From Glycine soja (taxonomy: Eukaryota > Streptophyta > Magnoliopsida > Fabales > Fabaceae): DNA of 64,000 bases. Under the pieces are notes generated by a model, which did no database searches, was not told the origin of the DNA, and saw nothing but the letters and a program-made list of their open reading frames with translations. Made by a program: the position numbers and the translations under genes. Shown here one piece after another: positions 34,361-48,150 of the stretch (position 1 is the first letter of the stretch; every line of letters begins with the position of its first letter). Where the stretch lies: contig NC_041006.1 of NCBI RefSeq assembly GCF_004193775.1, positions 29,317,102-29,381,101 on the forward strand. The letters are read 5' to 3'.

Positions 34361-36071
34361 ATGACCGACTAGGCATATCATTTTCTAAAACTACCTCTCC
34401 ACTTGAAAAACCGCCAGTTATTATGTTAAAATCACCGTAAATTACCTATTGGTGAGCTGGTGCCAATGTAGTCCCTAAGGTTGGCGGTGGAAGGGGTAGA
34501 TCCCTCTTTTATGACTTGTCTCTCCCTTTATCCTTTCATTGATAGCTATTATTCCAAGCATATTTTTCCAAAGGCCCCGTCTTAATAAGGTATTCGATCT
34601 GCTGGATCAAAGTAAAACATTTAGTTCGATCATGGCCCAACTACCGCTCAATCAATGTAGGACACATTATTAGGTTTGCATGGTACACCTTCCTTAGAAT
34701 CTGTTCTCGTGGCATGGCCAATGGTATTGAGTCAAGGACTTCTTCCTCTCACCCGTGTCTACCCTGGTCATAACCTTTCCATCCATCTCCTTTGTCTAGT
34801 CTCATCCGATATCCGCCTCACCTCTTGTTCCAATTCCCTCGAGGCTTTAGAAACTCCTTCCTATAGGGCTTAATGCCCGATCCTGAACCAGATGTTGACC
34901 CACTCTCTTTCTTTTCCATCGCTAATTTCCTTGCCATCGACTCCTTAGCTTCTATATGGCAAGTCACCTGAGAAAAGATGTTTGTCATAGTGTCTGGGTG
35001 ATGTTCTAACACCTCATTTTTTGAAAAACCAATACGAAGAATTTTATTTAAAAAAAATAGAGTTTTAGAAAAAAAATAATGTTTTTGTATTTAAGTGAAT
35101 GATGGAAAATAGTTTTTACTAATTAAAATAATGGATTTGAGGTAAATAAAATAAATATATATTTTAGAAAATTAAAAAGAATGTTTTATAAAATAAAATG
35201 ATGTTTTATTTATTTATTTAATAGGGAGTAAATAGAGCTCACTTTTTATGGAATAATAAAATAAAGAAAAATAGAATAAATAGAGTTCATATTAGGTCAG
35301 TTTTTACAATTTTGATATGTCTTTACACTCCTTCTTCCAAATTCATTCTCCATTATTCCTTTTCCAAAATCCTATATTTTTCTCGCATACACCCAAACCT
35401 ATCCTAGTAAAATTACATTCTCCAACTCGTTGACCGTTGGATTATCCTGAAATTTGGACACCACTTTTGGAACAAAATTTTACACATTCTCACCGTTGGA
35501 ATTTGAAAAATAATGTCCATAGAGAGATATTACCCTCACACATAGAAAGTAAATGTGAGGCTCCAATCCCTTCTCCTTCTCTTTAACGCTTGAAAATCCT
35601 AGCAGAGCAATCAGAGGAAGAGCTTGAGGAATCTTAGGAAATCTCTAAAGATGCTGCTATCATTGTCAGACTACACATGTGAGTCCGCTTAAAAGTAAGG
35701 AATGAGTTTATCGCAATTGGGATTATAATGAACATGTGTAAGGATTCTTAGAGAATCAAATTGGGATTTATTTTGGGATATTTATTGTATTTTAATTTTT
35801 CCTTTATGATTATAATCACGAGATTATTATGTTTGATGAACTAGTTGATACCCTAATTCAATTGGTTGATAAAATTGAGTGCTCTTGGTGTTTTCGTGTT
35901 ACTGAACCTATGATTTTGATATGATTATGTGAAATTGTTTGAGGGGTTCCCATGTTGTGAGAAGCATTTTTGTATAATTCATTTGTGTTTTGAACCTATG
36001 ATTTTAATATATTTCTGAAAAACATTCTTTGTCATGTTTTGGTCTCATAAGCTTACTACGTGCTCATGATT

Positions 36072-36221
<150 letters not shown>

Positions 36222-36409
36222 AATTGTTAAATAAATTAGGAATTAATAGATCAAATAGTAAAATTAAATTGAAGGAAATTAATATATTAAGATTCAACGA
36301 TAAATAATTTCAATGTATTTTTAGTTTAATTATTTATTAACTCTTTTTAATTGAAAATAATATAATTCAATTTAATATATACATGTTTTGTGCCATGTAA
36401 ATTTTAATA

Positions 36410-37140
36410 CTGTGTTATGTTTATATGATTCATGAGGTGTGAAAGCATGTTGCATTGGGATCATAACATTGTGATTGAGATTGGATGTATGTGATAAATT
36501 GAGTATATATTGAATTGTAAGATACATATGTATTGAGATTTTGTATGCATTGAGTTATGAGTTATAAATTGTACAATCACACAACCGTGAGACCCTTTAA
36601 GGGCGATGGGTTAATGTGTGATAAGTATTGTGATGGGATCTACTGTGGGAGCCCGATGAGTTGAATCACTTTGAGGCGCGACGAGTTTAAATGATTTTGA
36701 AAACAATTGAGTACTTATGTGTATTGCATAGTTCAAACTTCAATGGCACATATATGATTTTAAATACCTATTTTAATGAGATGATTAGTCATATGTACAT
36801 AGCATATTAATATTATTACTGTGTGATATGTATATGATGCATGAGACATGATAACATTGATGTCTTGGGATTATGAAAGTGTGATGAACTGTGTGTAAGT
36901 GACAAGTTGAGTATGTGTTAAATTATGATATCACATTTGTATTGAGATGTTGTGTGCATTGTGTTGTGAGCTATGAATCGTACAATCGCACGACTATAAG
37001 ACCTTTTAAGGGAAACAAGTTAATACTCGACGGGTATTGTGATGGGATCCACTGTGAGAACCTGACGAGTTGAATCACTTTGAGGCATGATGAGTTAAAA
37101 TTATTTTGAGAACAATTGAGGAGTCGTGTGTTTTTTATAG
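36410..37140. repeat. Imperfect direct duplication, about 407-bp period
   Basis: TACTGTGTTATG...ATGATTCATGAG at 36410 recurs in diverged form at 36817, and CCTTTTAAGGG-type segments with ATTGTGATGGGATC follow at equal distance (about 36590 and 37000). Confidence 0.65.
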
Positions 37141-39765
37141 TTCATAGATAGAGTCTCTGTGTTAAAATATTTTTTGGGTTGGACCTGAATTAAGAGGGAG
37201 AGGCCTTAACGAACTCTCCGAAGTCTAGGCCTTGGGGGTAAATACACCCGGTTTAAGTGCTCCTTTAAGCCTGTACCGATCCCACATGGTTAGAGCATTC
37301 TTGCAAAATAGTGTGACCCTAAGTGGTCTCCCTATGATTTTACCTAGTGAGAATGACCTGACTTACCAGTGTGTGGTCTATCTTGTCATGTACTCTTAGG
37401 TGCCCGACGAGGTTTTTCACTGACATGGTATCACATTGCATATAGGATTGAGTCTTAGTATATTTGTTGCATAACGTCTGAGTAATGATCATTGTGAGTT
37501 GTTATGTGATGGTGTGTAATGAATTGTATAAGTGTGAGATGCGGTATTGTATTTGAGATGTGTTGTCTTGAATATTTGATTAATCGTGAAGGTGTGGAAT
37601 GTGATTTGTGATTAAATTCTAGGACAAGTGATGTTACATGTTGAGGATTGAAATGATGCAAACTATGCCAAAGTTGAGTCTTGTTATACCTATATTGCTA
37701 TTATAATTATATTAGTGTTATATTTATATCATACCTGTATGCTTTTGTTTATCTCTATTTGTTGAGGAATATGATGACTCACTCCCCGTGTGTTATTTGT
37801 GTTTGGATCCTGTGATGACCTCGAACCTTGTATTCGTGGGAGCAGATGGCTAGGTGGATTGTTTTAAGGAACCTCGTGCTGAAGGACGCTGGGATACAAT
37901 GCTCTGATAGGATGTGACATTGGAGTATGGGTTTCTATTTTATTTGCATGATGTTTCGAATATGTTATTTTATTTTATTTTATTCTGCTGCTTAACTTGA
38001 GTTCTTTTGTAAATTTGAACGGTCTTGTTTTGAGCCAGAAATGTTTCTAAGAAGTTTTATTTGGTAACAGTGAAACAAATATGGACCTTTTACCCACATG
38101 GATTTACTTACGATTTTATTGAATAAAATTGATTTATTTAGATTCTGTGTTTTATATGTTTTTTCCATTTATATGCATGTTGGGATAGAGGGTGTCACAG
38201 ATGGCGAACCAATGACTTGTCGAATGGTCCCGCATGTAGTCCTTTGCAAAAGGTCGCCACAACCGTTCTCTCATCCGAATTTGTCACATGGACGACCACC
38301 CCATTAAACCTCGTAAGGAATTGTGTGACAAAACATCAAAGTGGTCAACCTTAGATGGTGTCCTTTCTTTGTTGTTTGCGAATTATGTGACAAAAGCATG
38401 GGAAAAACCGTCGAAGCGAACAATGGAGTTATTCGGCAATCCGCTAAACCAATCCAAAGCAACCCCAATTAGGATTCCTACAAATAGTTTGCACTTCGCT
38501 TGATTAGTCCCTCAATTGATCAACATCTGGGCACGAAACTCTTTAGGTGATGATTAGGGTTTGGCGAACCATTTAATAGCAATATCTTTGGGATGAGAAT
38601 GTTTGTCAGGATCTTCGTGTTCAACACGACGGTCGTGAAAGGGGTTGAAACCTCTGGGTTGTTCCACAGCAGTTTCCCCCTACAAACTCCTGAGATTGGC
38701 TGCTTAAGCCTAGAGAGTCACTTGGGCTTGGTCGGCCATTTGTTGCATCACCAAGTTTTGCTCTCATAGTGTGTTTTGGGCCTAAAGAGCCTCATCCACC
38801 ACCTTCTTTACTTTTGTGCTCTCCCACTTGACTTCTGCATTCTCCCTCCTTATGTCCTCCATTTGTGCCATCATTTATTCGATTGTCAGAGGCTCTCCTC
38901 CTCCATTCCATAGCATGCCTGTCACATTCCTAGAGGGCCTCATCCTTGAGAGTAGAAATAAACAAGACAAAACAAAGGGCAACATGAAGTGTTTCACCGT
39001 GCCCCATGGTAAGCATCAAAATGTTCCTATAAGTAGTTGGTACCTAGGATATAAGAGACCTAACCCAAATGCATTCAAGTGTGAAGTGAACTCTACCTTT
39101 CTAGGTCAAGTGTTAATGTTTATATAGGATTGTATGATAACTCACCGATCCAATATTCTCGCAAGAATATATCACAATATTCTATACATTGCCCCGAGAC
39201 CCAGGAGAATGTATCACAAATGGTTAAAGTTGCTTAAGAGCTGAGCAATACAAAAAATGCGATGTTAAATTAGCAATCATGAACACTCTCGATCGGTATC
39301 TGGGGATAGTAAACAATGAGAGCCCGAACCGGTTCAATAATGAAGATTGACCGAAGAAACTAAGGGGTACAGTAACAAAAAAATGTGTTTCCTTTTTATA
39401 ATCTCATACAGATCCACGACACTTGTTATTTCTATTTCATCAAGTACCTAAATACATGTACGTATTAAATTTGTATTGGCTGATGCAGTACATACAATTA
39501 TTTTAGAGATGCAAATGGCACACAGTAATCTCATTTATTCCTTGTTCTTCTTTCCTTCTTTATATGTACCATATGATGGCTTCCTTGTTAAAGAAAACTT
39601 AATATAAGATATTTATATTTTGTTTCAAAATGGTTTCTGCAAAAACATATAATAGTTAAATTTGACTAAGCTGAAATTTATGAATTAATTGAAAGAATTT
39701 TATACGGATATAATAATAAAACACCCGTAAAGAAGTAATGAGGAGCTCTTTAAATCTACCCGGAC

Positions 39766-40200
39766 ATTAAGGATATATCTTTAATTTGATTTTTTTTTAA
39801 AAAAATCACTCCAATATAATAAAACATAAGAATAAGGAGAAAGAAGAAAAAAATGAGAGAAAATAAAAAAGGTGATGATAAATAAAAACTAATAAAACGA
39901 AAACTAATTTTTAAAAATAAGAAACAGATATATCCTTAATTTGATTTTTTTTTTTTTAAAGATTCACTTCAATATCACAAACATAAGAATCAGGAAAAAT
40001 AACAGTTATAGAAAAATATGAGAGAAAATAAAAAAGGTGATGATAAATAAAAACTAATAAAATGAACACTAATTTTTAAAAATAAGAAACAGATATATCC
40101 TTAATTTGATTTTTTTTTTAAAAAGATTCACTTCAATATCACAAACATAAGAATCAGGAAAAATAACAGTTATAGAAAAAAGAAAACCCAGCAGAATAAG
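39766..40200. repeat. Tandem repeat, about 157-164-bp unit
   Basis: GATATATCYTTAATTTGATT recurs at 39772, 39927 and 40092, with the following GAGAAAATAAAAAAGGTGATG also repeated. Two full units plus part of a third. Confidence 0.85.
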
Positions 40201-41452
40201 GAAAAAGAAATAAAGGAAAATGAAAATAAAATAAGAGAAATTTTAAGAGGTAGGAAAAAAAATTACAGCAATCGGATTATGTGTATTGATTAGTTGTCAA
40301 TACAGACAAATGTAAGAAAAGAAAAAAGTACGAGAAAGAAGAAACATTACAAACAAAAATAGATTTTAGAATCTAAAAGCAGAAAAACAAAATAATTTAA
40401 TTTATTAAATATATAAGTTTTTCAAAACAGAAAAACAAAATTATTTTAAAAAACTTTTTAAACACATCATAATTTTTAAACCAAATTTCAAAACTTTTTT
40501 TTAATTTTAAAACCCATTTTGATTTTAGATGTTATTTTTTAGTATTAAAACTGAAACTGATTTTAAATTATCCATTTTAAACGTGTTCATGTAATTCTGC
40601 AAAGTAAGATTTGTAACTACCCAATGGTCACGTATGTTATGAAATAGAAAGGGTATCATAAAAAATGATTTTGAAAACAGAAAATATTATTAAAAATTTG
40701 TAAAACGAAAAAGAAGAAAACAAAAAGAATAAGAGAAAAGAAGAAGAAAAAAAGTTATAGATGAAGGGAATGAAAAAAAAATAACGCATACCTAATTCAA
40801 AAAAGTATTTTAGAATCACTGTTTCTTTTAGTGATTGAGAGAAAAATGACAGATGGTCTTTTAAAATAACTTTTTCGTGTTGAATGATTGAGAGAGAAAA
40901 ATGAAAGGTTTCATTCACCAAATTTCTGAGTGAAAAAGAAATTTATAAGAGATCATTGCGAATGGGAAAGCGACCGGTGAGAAATTATGCACATACATAA
41001 GTAGTGGGGCAGAAGTTAATTTTTAAATAAATAAAAATGGGGAGGAGAAATGGTTCCAAAAAATGTGGAGAAAAAATAGTGGTAAAAGAGACTTCATCAA
41101 ATGCTGAATACAAACCTACAACCTTTTCTCATGGGTGTCAACTTTGCTCCTTATTGAGTCCTCTTTTCATGTAGTCCTCATCATCAAATTCCAAAATCTT
41201 CCTTTGTTACTTTTGGGGACAAATTTGTTTCAAACTCCAACTTCAGAATCTCCTAATTTTTAAATAAACCATTGCTTTACTCTGGGCTTAAGCGTCTACT
41301 GGCCATCACTAAAAAACAATCAAACAGTAAGTTGAGAATGAATAATTATAATAGGGCAAGCGACAATTGGAAAAAAAGTTGTTTAAAGAACTGAAAAAAT
41401 TAAATAAAAAGATAATTAAAAAATTGGGAAGCCTTGCGAATTATCAAATTAG

Positions 41453-41454
<2 letters not shown>

Positions 41455-41529
<75 letters not shown>
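41455..41529. repeat. (AT)n microsatellite
   Basis: Roughly 36 uninterrupted AT units. Confidence 0.95.
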
Positions 41530-41530
<1 letters not shown>

Positions 41531-41626
41531 CAAAATTTTAAAATGGGCAGTTTTAATTAACAAATTACTATTTTTTTTACAATTCTAATTAAGGAAATTT
41601 TAAATTTCCGCAAATAAAAACAATAA

Positions 41627-41628
<2 letters not shown>

Positions 41629-41680
<52 letters not shown>
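41629..41680. repeat. (AT)n microsatellite, second
   Basis: About 26 uninterrupted AT units, 100 bp after the first. Confidence 0.95.
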
Positions 41681-41682
<2 letters not shown>

Positions 41683-42425
41683 TCTAGTTTAAGCAGACCC
41701 ACAGATAAAAAAGTATAAAATGAAAAGATAGTAAAACAAAAGCCTTGGGAGCTTAATTAACAAATTAATAAACTTTTAAATTATAAAAAGTGGATAATTT
41801 TAATTAAAAAATTGTTAGGTTTTTAAAATTTTAAAAATGGGTAGGTTTGATTAAAAAATTTGTAGATTTTTGAATTTTCAAAAAATAAGCCGTTTTAATT
41901 AAAAATAATTGAAAAATATAAAACTGACATGGGTTAATACTAAGAATGCCAAATAGACTTAGAGAGAGGATGATGGAACAAAATAAATAGTGAAGGAGAA
42001 AGTTAAAGACGGAAAAGAAAATTGAGATAGAGAAAGAAAGAGATTTTAGAAACTTTAGGAAAAATTAGACAATAGTTACTGTTACCAAGTTCACTAGCTA
42101 TGTAGTCTGATATGCATCTTCGTCTAGGGTTGGTATGATCTTCAATCTCCTTCTTCTATGTTCAGTGGTAGTACCTGCAAAAAAGACTTTAACAATCAAG
42201 TCAGTTAAGCCCGAGATACTCGTGTATTTGAGGATGAGTAAAAATGTACCTTTCTTTTGGGGTTCTCGAGTATATGTATCAAGTGAGAAGGAAGTTGCCT
42301 TCTATTAATTGTTTCTTATTGGTCTGTCGTGTGCTTTCATCATGTACATCATGCCTAGACGTGCTCGAGTATGGTACACGTGCTTGAATATAGAATGTAA
42401 ATCCGACTAGGTACCGAGCTTATGG

Positions 42426-42600
42426 TTTGTTGAGCATACATCGAGCTTATGACTTGTATGGTACACAAGCCTCCAAGTTCTGAGTTCAGTATGAACACGA
42501 GAGATTAATGTATTTGTTGAGCATATACCAAGCTTATGACCTATACGGTACAATAGTCTTCAAAGCTCTGAATTCAATATGAACGAGAGAGATTAACCAA
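42426..42600. repeat. Direct duplication, about 87-bp period
   Basis: TTTGTTGAGCATA..CGAGCTTATGAC at 42426 recurs as a close variant at 42513, each followed by a GGTACA..AG(C/T)CT(C/T)CAA and GAGAGATTAA stretch. Confidence 0.7.
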
Positions 42601-43099
42601 CTTGTCAATCATATTTGGATGAGTTATGATGCTAATATTAGTTGTAAGTTGTCTTGCTTTGAGACTTTGTATTCTGTGATGTTTGTGACACATGTCATAT
42701 TATTGGTTTTACGTGTCTTGTCATTTGACATATGTCGCAACCCTAGGCTTCGTTACCAACCTCGAGGGTGGCTCCTTGTTGTCAAAATGATATTTGGGAG
42801 TGTTGCTTCATTTGGTGCGCTCTCTATTGATGACAACTGTTGGAGTAACTTTTTGAGAATGAACAAACACCATTAATGGGGAGTTGTATCTAGAATTGAA
42901 ATGTTCTCAGATATAAGGAGTTTTAATGATGGGATGTTACTAATAGTTAGGGAAAGCGAAGGGTTTTATATGGCAAGTCATTACTGATGACTGGAAGGTT
43001 TTACTTTTCCTTATAAAGGAGTTGTTCATGGCATTGGAAAATATCATTTCCGTCAAAGCATATGCACCTTCAACTTCTTTTCTTTGGTTTTCATCTCTC

Positions 43100-46000
43100 T
43101 CTTTTAGAGGTTAGGGGTATTGGGGAATCTGATAGTGAGGGTGAAGTTTCATCTTCTTCTCCCTATGATTCTAAAAAAACAAATAGGTTTAGTGAGGGAT
43201 GATGAGGCTACTATCATTGAGTAATAGGAATCACAATATCCAGAACGATCAATATGATGTTGAGAACATTGAGGATGATGATAATGTTGAGGTTAATAAG
43301 TGAGTGAGTAAGAAAAGAAACAGGCTTTTTGGGAAATCTTATGAGAAGAAGAAAAAACAAAGACAAGATAGAGAGTTTGAAGAAATTAGGAAGGTTAGGA
43401 AAAGTAGGAAAAATAACTATTCTCCTTTTACTATCCTCGGGTATGAGTGGGTGTCTAGGGAGGTCAACTTTTATGCTTCTCGTTTTCAGATTTGGGAATC
43501 CATAGTTGTTCTTAAGAAAGAGGTCAATCTGATGATTTTTTATGATACCGAGTTATTAATTGTAGAACCTTGTAGTTCGGATCAGCGTGTGTTTTTGAAA
43601 GCTTCTAAAGATAAAATCGACTTTATATATTTATATGAAGATGTGTTTAAGGAGTTGCATGTTCAACTTCCTTTTACGAATTTTGAATGTGAAATGTTAA
43701 GCTCCATTAATGTTGTTCCTGTTCAAATCCATCCAAATAGTTGGGCCTTTCTGCAATCTTTCCAAATTTTTACAGAAGTTTGAAAATTGTCCCTACAATA
43801 AATAAATTTATGTATTTCTATCAGTTGAATGTCGGGGTTGAAATCAGTTGGGCTTCTTTGAAAGCTTATAAATTTGGAAAATTATTCCTAATTTATAATC
43901 AATCAAGGAAGAAATTCAAATCTAATTTCTTGCGAGTTCGTCCTAATCCTAAGTGTTAAGATTCGAAATAATTGTTTTTCAAGAAGGATGGGAAACTCCC
44001 AAATTTCCTTTATACTGGTGTAATGCTTTCGATTTAAATTCAAATCTCTCCCTCACCAAGTGTTGCCGACACAAGAGATTAAGGATATTAAGATTAAAGG
44101 GGAATGGCCTCGTGAAATGTCTTGTAAATTCATTTTGGCAATTCCGAATTGAAATCATCCTGATTGAATAGAGTCGTGAGTATTTGTTATATTTTTGTGG
44201 TGTTGTTTTATAGAGATTTTGATGAGTTTTGACCGATTTGTTTTATTCGGGTGCATAAGTCATGAAGGGCTTTGATTGTAAAAGTTTGAGGAACTTGGTT
44301 GCTAATGACCAAATGGATCCTGTGTTGGATACTAGCAAACATAAGAAAAGGAAGAAAGTGAAGGAATTTTCTAAGGCATATCTGACTAAAGATTCCCCTA
44401 ATGTTGATGGGGGTTTCAAAACCATATGGCGGTGGTGGTTTTGTCAATGATGATGTGGCTGTTAGTGATGATGTGGCTGTTAGTGTTGGCAGACTTGTTC
44501 AAAATGAAGGGATTATTGATCTAGTAATGCCAACCATACTAGTTGAAGAAGACAAAGGGAAATAAAAGGAACAAGAAAAAGAAAAGAAACACACTTCTGA
44601 TCATGCCAGCTTCAACAAATCAGATTTAAAAGACTGAGTTGCAAGTAGTGAGAAGGTAATGCCATCCTCTGCTACGTCTAATCTTCCTCCTTCTTTATCT
44701 CAAGATAGTAACCAAAGTGCTTCGCCTTTGGCTATGATGCAGCGAGAATTAGGGGTGGGTAAGCGGGTTGATCTGCCCCATATAAGATCCGCCCGCGTAA
44801 GCCTGCATCGTTAATGGACTGGGACAGCCCGCCCCGTACTCTTATATGACCTAATAAATTGGTTCGTCCCTGTCCCGCAGACCCCACAGATCAAACTGAC
44901 TGGTCCACGAGTCTAGTTTTAAAAAAATTATAATTTTCACAAAAATGCAACACTATCAAATCAAGTTCAACACTAATGTAAATAAAATCTCAACAATTAG
45001 TCAATTACATCAATAAAATAAATAATGTCTTAACAAAAGAAAATACAAACAATAAATATAAAATATGAAACTTAAGCATCTCCAACAACAAATGATTTTA
45101 TAATTGAATAGAAGTAAACATTGTATCACATACAGTGTATGAATGAGACTTAAAGCTGCACTTGTAGTGCAATTAATATGTGCTACAAAATGTTGTTGAT
45201 ACATCTCTTACAATACATGTTCTTAAGTAATGTTTGAATTATTTTTCAATTAAAATAGAAGTTGTGCTTAGTAATTCACGTAATAAAAAATTATATTAAA
45301 AGATTATACATATTTTTAAGATAAAACTTTATTAGTTCTAATTTAAAAAACCAACACAGATGACACTTAAAAGTTACTCTAGTAAAGAAATCTCATCTAA
45401 GTTTTTATCTTATTTAATATGTACAACAATGTCTGACACTTTTGGTTTGTAACTAAAAATGTATATTTGGGCTTAGTAAGCGGGCTTACAGGCCAACCCG
45501 CGGACCCCGCAGACCAAACCTGCACAGCCCGCTGGTTAAGCGGGATGGGTCCAAAATACTGCATAACCATGAATTGTTTAGAAAAATTGGTTTATTACCC
45601 GTGAAGATCGTGGGCCAATCCATGGACCCGAGCCTCCTTACCCACCCCTAGCGAGAATGCACCAATAAAGCAATTTTGCATTATCATAAAGGTGAGTTGC
45701 GCTGTTTGGATCATGTTTTAGTTGCTCTTAACGTCATTTCACTTTGGAATGCTTATCTTACTAGTCCCCAATCTGTTCAATCTTTTGCTTTCCTAAGTCA
45801 AAATGATTGAGATATGATGAATTATGTTGGGCTGGTGGAGTGTTTGGATGCAACAAAAATTTTCCATGGGTGACCTCTTGCTATCGTCCATCATTGGAAA
45901 AAGACAATTGCTAATGCTGATGAAAGAATAAAAGTCATGAAGACTCAATTGAAGAGTATGAAGATCAAAGTTGAGAAAACAAAAACACTTAAGAAAGATC

Positions 46001-46550
46001 TTGCTAATAGTAAGGAGTTTGTAGCCAAGTTGCAAACAGATTTCGATAAACATGTTGCTTCATTATCTGCTAAGTCTAAAGAGAATAATACTCTGAATAT
46101 CCTGGTTGTTGCTTTGGACAAATCTGTGGCAGATGTTAAAGCCAAATTTGCTGACTTTTCTTCACAATTTGCTGCTGAGCAAACAAAGAGCAAAACTGCT
46201 GAGGAAGAGAAGAAAATTGCTAAAGACAAATTGACATCTGCCAATGAAGAGGTTGCCAACTTAAAGAAGATTGTTGCAAGATAGGTGGAAGGTGAAATGC
46301 ATGTCAAAGATAAAGTTCAATTTGATTTGGTTTCTGAGTTGGAGGAAGTAAAAAATTGATTGTTACTAACCACTGAGAAGGCTTAAAAAAGGCTCAATGT
46401 CAAGTGATCGTGCTGCTTCCAGATTTTGATTACAAAAAACTGGATGCGAGTTGCAATGTGCTTGATGGTGAGATTGTTAGAGAATCTCAACTCTGTTATG
46501 ACGAGGAGGAGGAAGAAGAAAAGAATGAAGTAGAATCAAATGCAGTTATT
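43100..46550 (+). pseudogene. Second broken copy of the retroelement-associated ORF
   Basis: An acidic Ser-rich start (GESDSEGEVSSSSPYDS) lies near 43115, then a basic stretch from 43304. The conserved block at about 43420-43780 (LYEDVFKELHVQLPFTNFE, then INVVPVQIHPNSWAFLQ) matches in pattern the block at 25640-25910. After a hAT MITE (44750-45650) the C-terminal third (about 45660-46550) is a long coiled coil (LKSMKIKVEKTKTLKKDL to ANLKKIVAR) with an acidic tail. Stops at several places, including 43781 and 46282, end each piece. The relation to Transposase_28-type proteins is from memory. I see no LTRs or pol around this copy. Confidence 0.55.
44742..45658. mobile_element. hAT-type MITE with 8-bp target duplication
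   Basis: The element proper is 44750-45650 (901 bp), flanked by perfect GCGAGAAT duplications at 44742-44749 and 45651-45658. Terminal inverted repeats are TAGGGGTGGGTAAG and its exact complement. Eight-bp duplication and TAGGGGTG ends fit the hAT superfamily. There is no transposase, so it is non-autonomous. It splits the ORF at 43100-46550, whose frame rejoins when it is removed. Confidence 0.92.
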
Positions 46551-46852
46551 TAGTTTGTTGTTCATGTTTTCTATTATGCTTTGTGTTTTGTATTTTGTTA
46601 AGTATGGAATGGGTTTGGAATCTAAGTGTAGGTTGGATTTAATGTTGATGTAACCAACACTACTTATTAGAGTTGATGTATAAGTTTATCTATGAATTAA
46701 ATTATGAGTTATTCAATACTACCTTTTAAATTTATTGAGTTATTATATGGCAACAATAGATTGCGGGAAAAACACAATATAAGTCTAAACATATTGGCAA
46801 CCAATCAATGAAAATGAACAAGTCTAAATGAACTAGTTTTGAAAAAGCTTAA

Positions 46853-47009
46853 GGTTCGGATATGACCTTTGGAGAGTTGCTTGAAAAGGCTCAAGTAAGG
46901 TTTGAATACAACCTTTGGAGAGGTGCTCACAAAAGCTTAAAGTGAGGTTCGGATATGACCTTTGGAGACTTACTTGAAAAAGCTCAAGTGAGGTTCGGAT
47001 ACAATAACC
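46853..47009. repeat. Tandem repeat, 46-47-bp unit
   Basis: GGTTCGGATATGACCTTTGG recurs at 46853, 46899 (diverged), 46946 and 46992 (partial). It produces a repetitive minus-strand peptide that I do not regard as a gene. Confidence 0.88.
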
Positions 47010-47343
47010 ATATTTGCAAAGCTTTGGTAGCATGAGAAAGAAGAGAAGGGAGAAGGGAAAATGGAAGCCGTCTTGTTCCGTTCGTTCGAGGGAAGGCAAA
47101 AAAAAGTCAAGAACCACAATTGAGTGTGTGGCTACATTTGCAATAGATATACAAAAAGGATAAAAAAAATTCATAACTAAATACAAAGATATACGGTTAC
47201 GGAAAGAAAAATCATGAAATACAATGTATGACAATATACAATTACATAAGAAGCATTTTTGGAGAGTTATATTGAAAGGGTAAAATCGGTTAAGTAAAAA
47301 TGGACACCAAAAGAAAATATTCCTTTTATATATTAATATATAC

Positions 47344-47930
47344 TGTTAGAACAAATGATGAAAGTTTGAAAAAAAGAAAGGAAAAAAAAAGCTTCAAATC
47401 CCACATCGCTCAGGATAAACACTTGAATAGTGTTTCACTCCCTATATATAGAGAGTTCATTTCTTCATTTTTCCTTGTCCCAATTGAGAAGTATTTCCTC
47501 AACTTTTCTTTCTCCCTCCCATATTTTAACCGATGCATTTCCGACAAACTTCTCCCTCTTTCTTTCTGTCGCTCTAAAATTTCGGTTGGCTTTAAGAGTG
47601 ACTTTTTAAGTCATATTTTTCGGTTGGCTATTAGAGTGACTTTTCAAGTCATATTTTCGGTGGGCTGTTAGAGTGACTTTTCAAGTCATATTTTCGGGTG
47701 GCTTTAGAGTGACTTTTCAAGTCATGCAAGAGGGTGTAATTCTAGAAAAGGTTCCCTCAGTGCAGTGAAAATCTTATACAATGATCTGGGCTGTTTTATC
47801 CCGGGGACGTCGTGGTTGATAGTCTGCTTGCACAATTTTTGACAGTGCCACGAAACGTCTTAAAGAAAGCGACATTGTCCGTGACTCAGCCAGTAATTTC
47901 TTCGGTTTGCCATAAACTATTGTTACAACA
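47344..47930 (+). mobile_element. Solo LTR, 587 bp
   Basis: It begins TGTTAGAACA and ends TTGTTACAACA, with perfect TATAC duplications at 47339-47343 and 47931-47935. A TATA box, CTATATATA, is at 47442-47450, giving plus orientation. It includes a four-unit palindromic repeat at 47583-47726. No coding sequence. Superfamily not settled; the 5-bp duplication and ends suit a copia-type LTR. Confidence 0.85.
47583..47726. repeat. Four tandem 37-38-bp units with TGACTT..AAGTCA palindrome
   Basis: Units start at 47583, 47621, 47658 and 47695. Each contains GAGTGACTTTTCAAGTCAT, a 6-bp inverted repeat around TTC (one unit has TTT), downstream of the TATA box of the solo LTR. Confidence 0.9.
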
Positions 47931-48150
47931 TATACTAGTGGAGAGAAACACTATGTGACTCTTTACTTATTTTAACTAAAAATAAAAAGAAAAAAGCTGG
48001 AAGTAAAAATAAACTAACATGAGTCCGGGTAATTATTAAGAGAGAAGTAATAAAAATTTAAGAATTGACAAATGATAAAATGGTCTTATGAAATGTGTAT
48101 ACTAAATAGAGGTATTTCCTTTTTATTATTATTAGTATTAGTATTATTAG

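Larger units (their letters stand above)
39011..42425. other. AT-rich intergenic region
   Basis: No gene is recognised. It holds a tandem repeat at 39766-40200 and two AT microsatellites. Around 41530-41910 degenerate copies of a TTTTAATTAAAAAATT-type unit recur. Minus-strand ORFs here are low-complexity Phe/Ser-rich strings. Confidence 0.5.

Noticed and set aside
41367..41588. ORF across the AT microsatellite
   Set aside because: Poly-(Ile-Tyr) from the AT repeat, not a gene.
46833..47234. 133-residue minus-strand ORF
   Set aside because: About half is the 46-bp tandem repeat and the rest has no recognisable domain.
47300..47671. 123-residue ORF across 47300-47671
   Set aside because: Starts outside and runs into the solo LTR; encoded by LTR and palindromic repeats.
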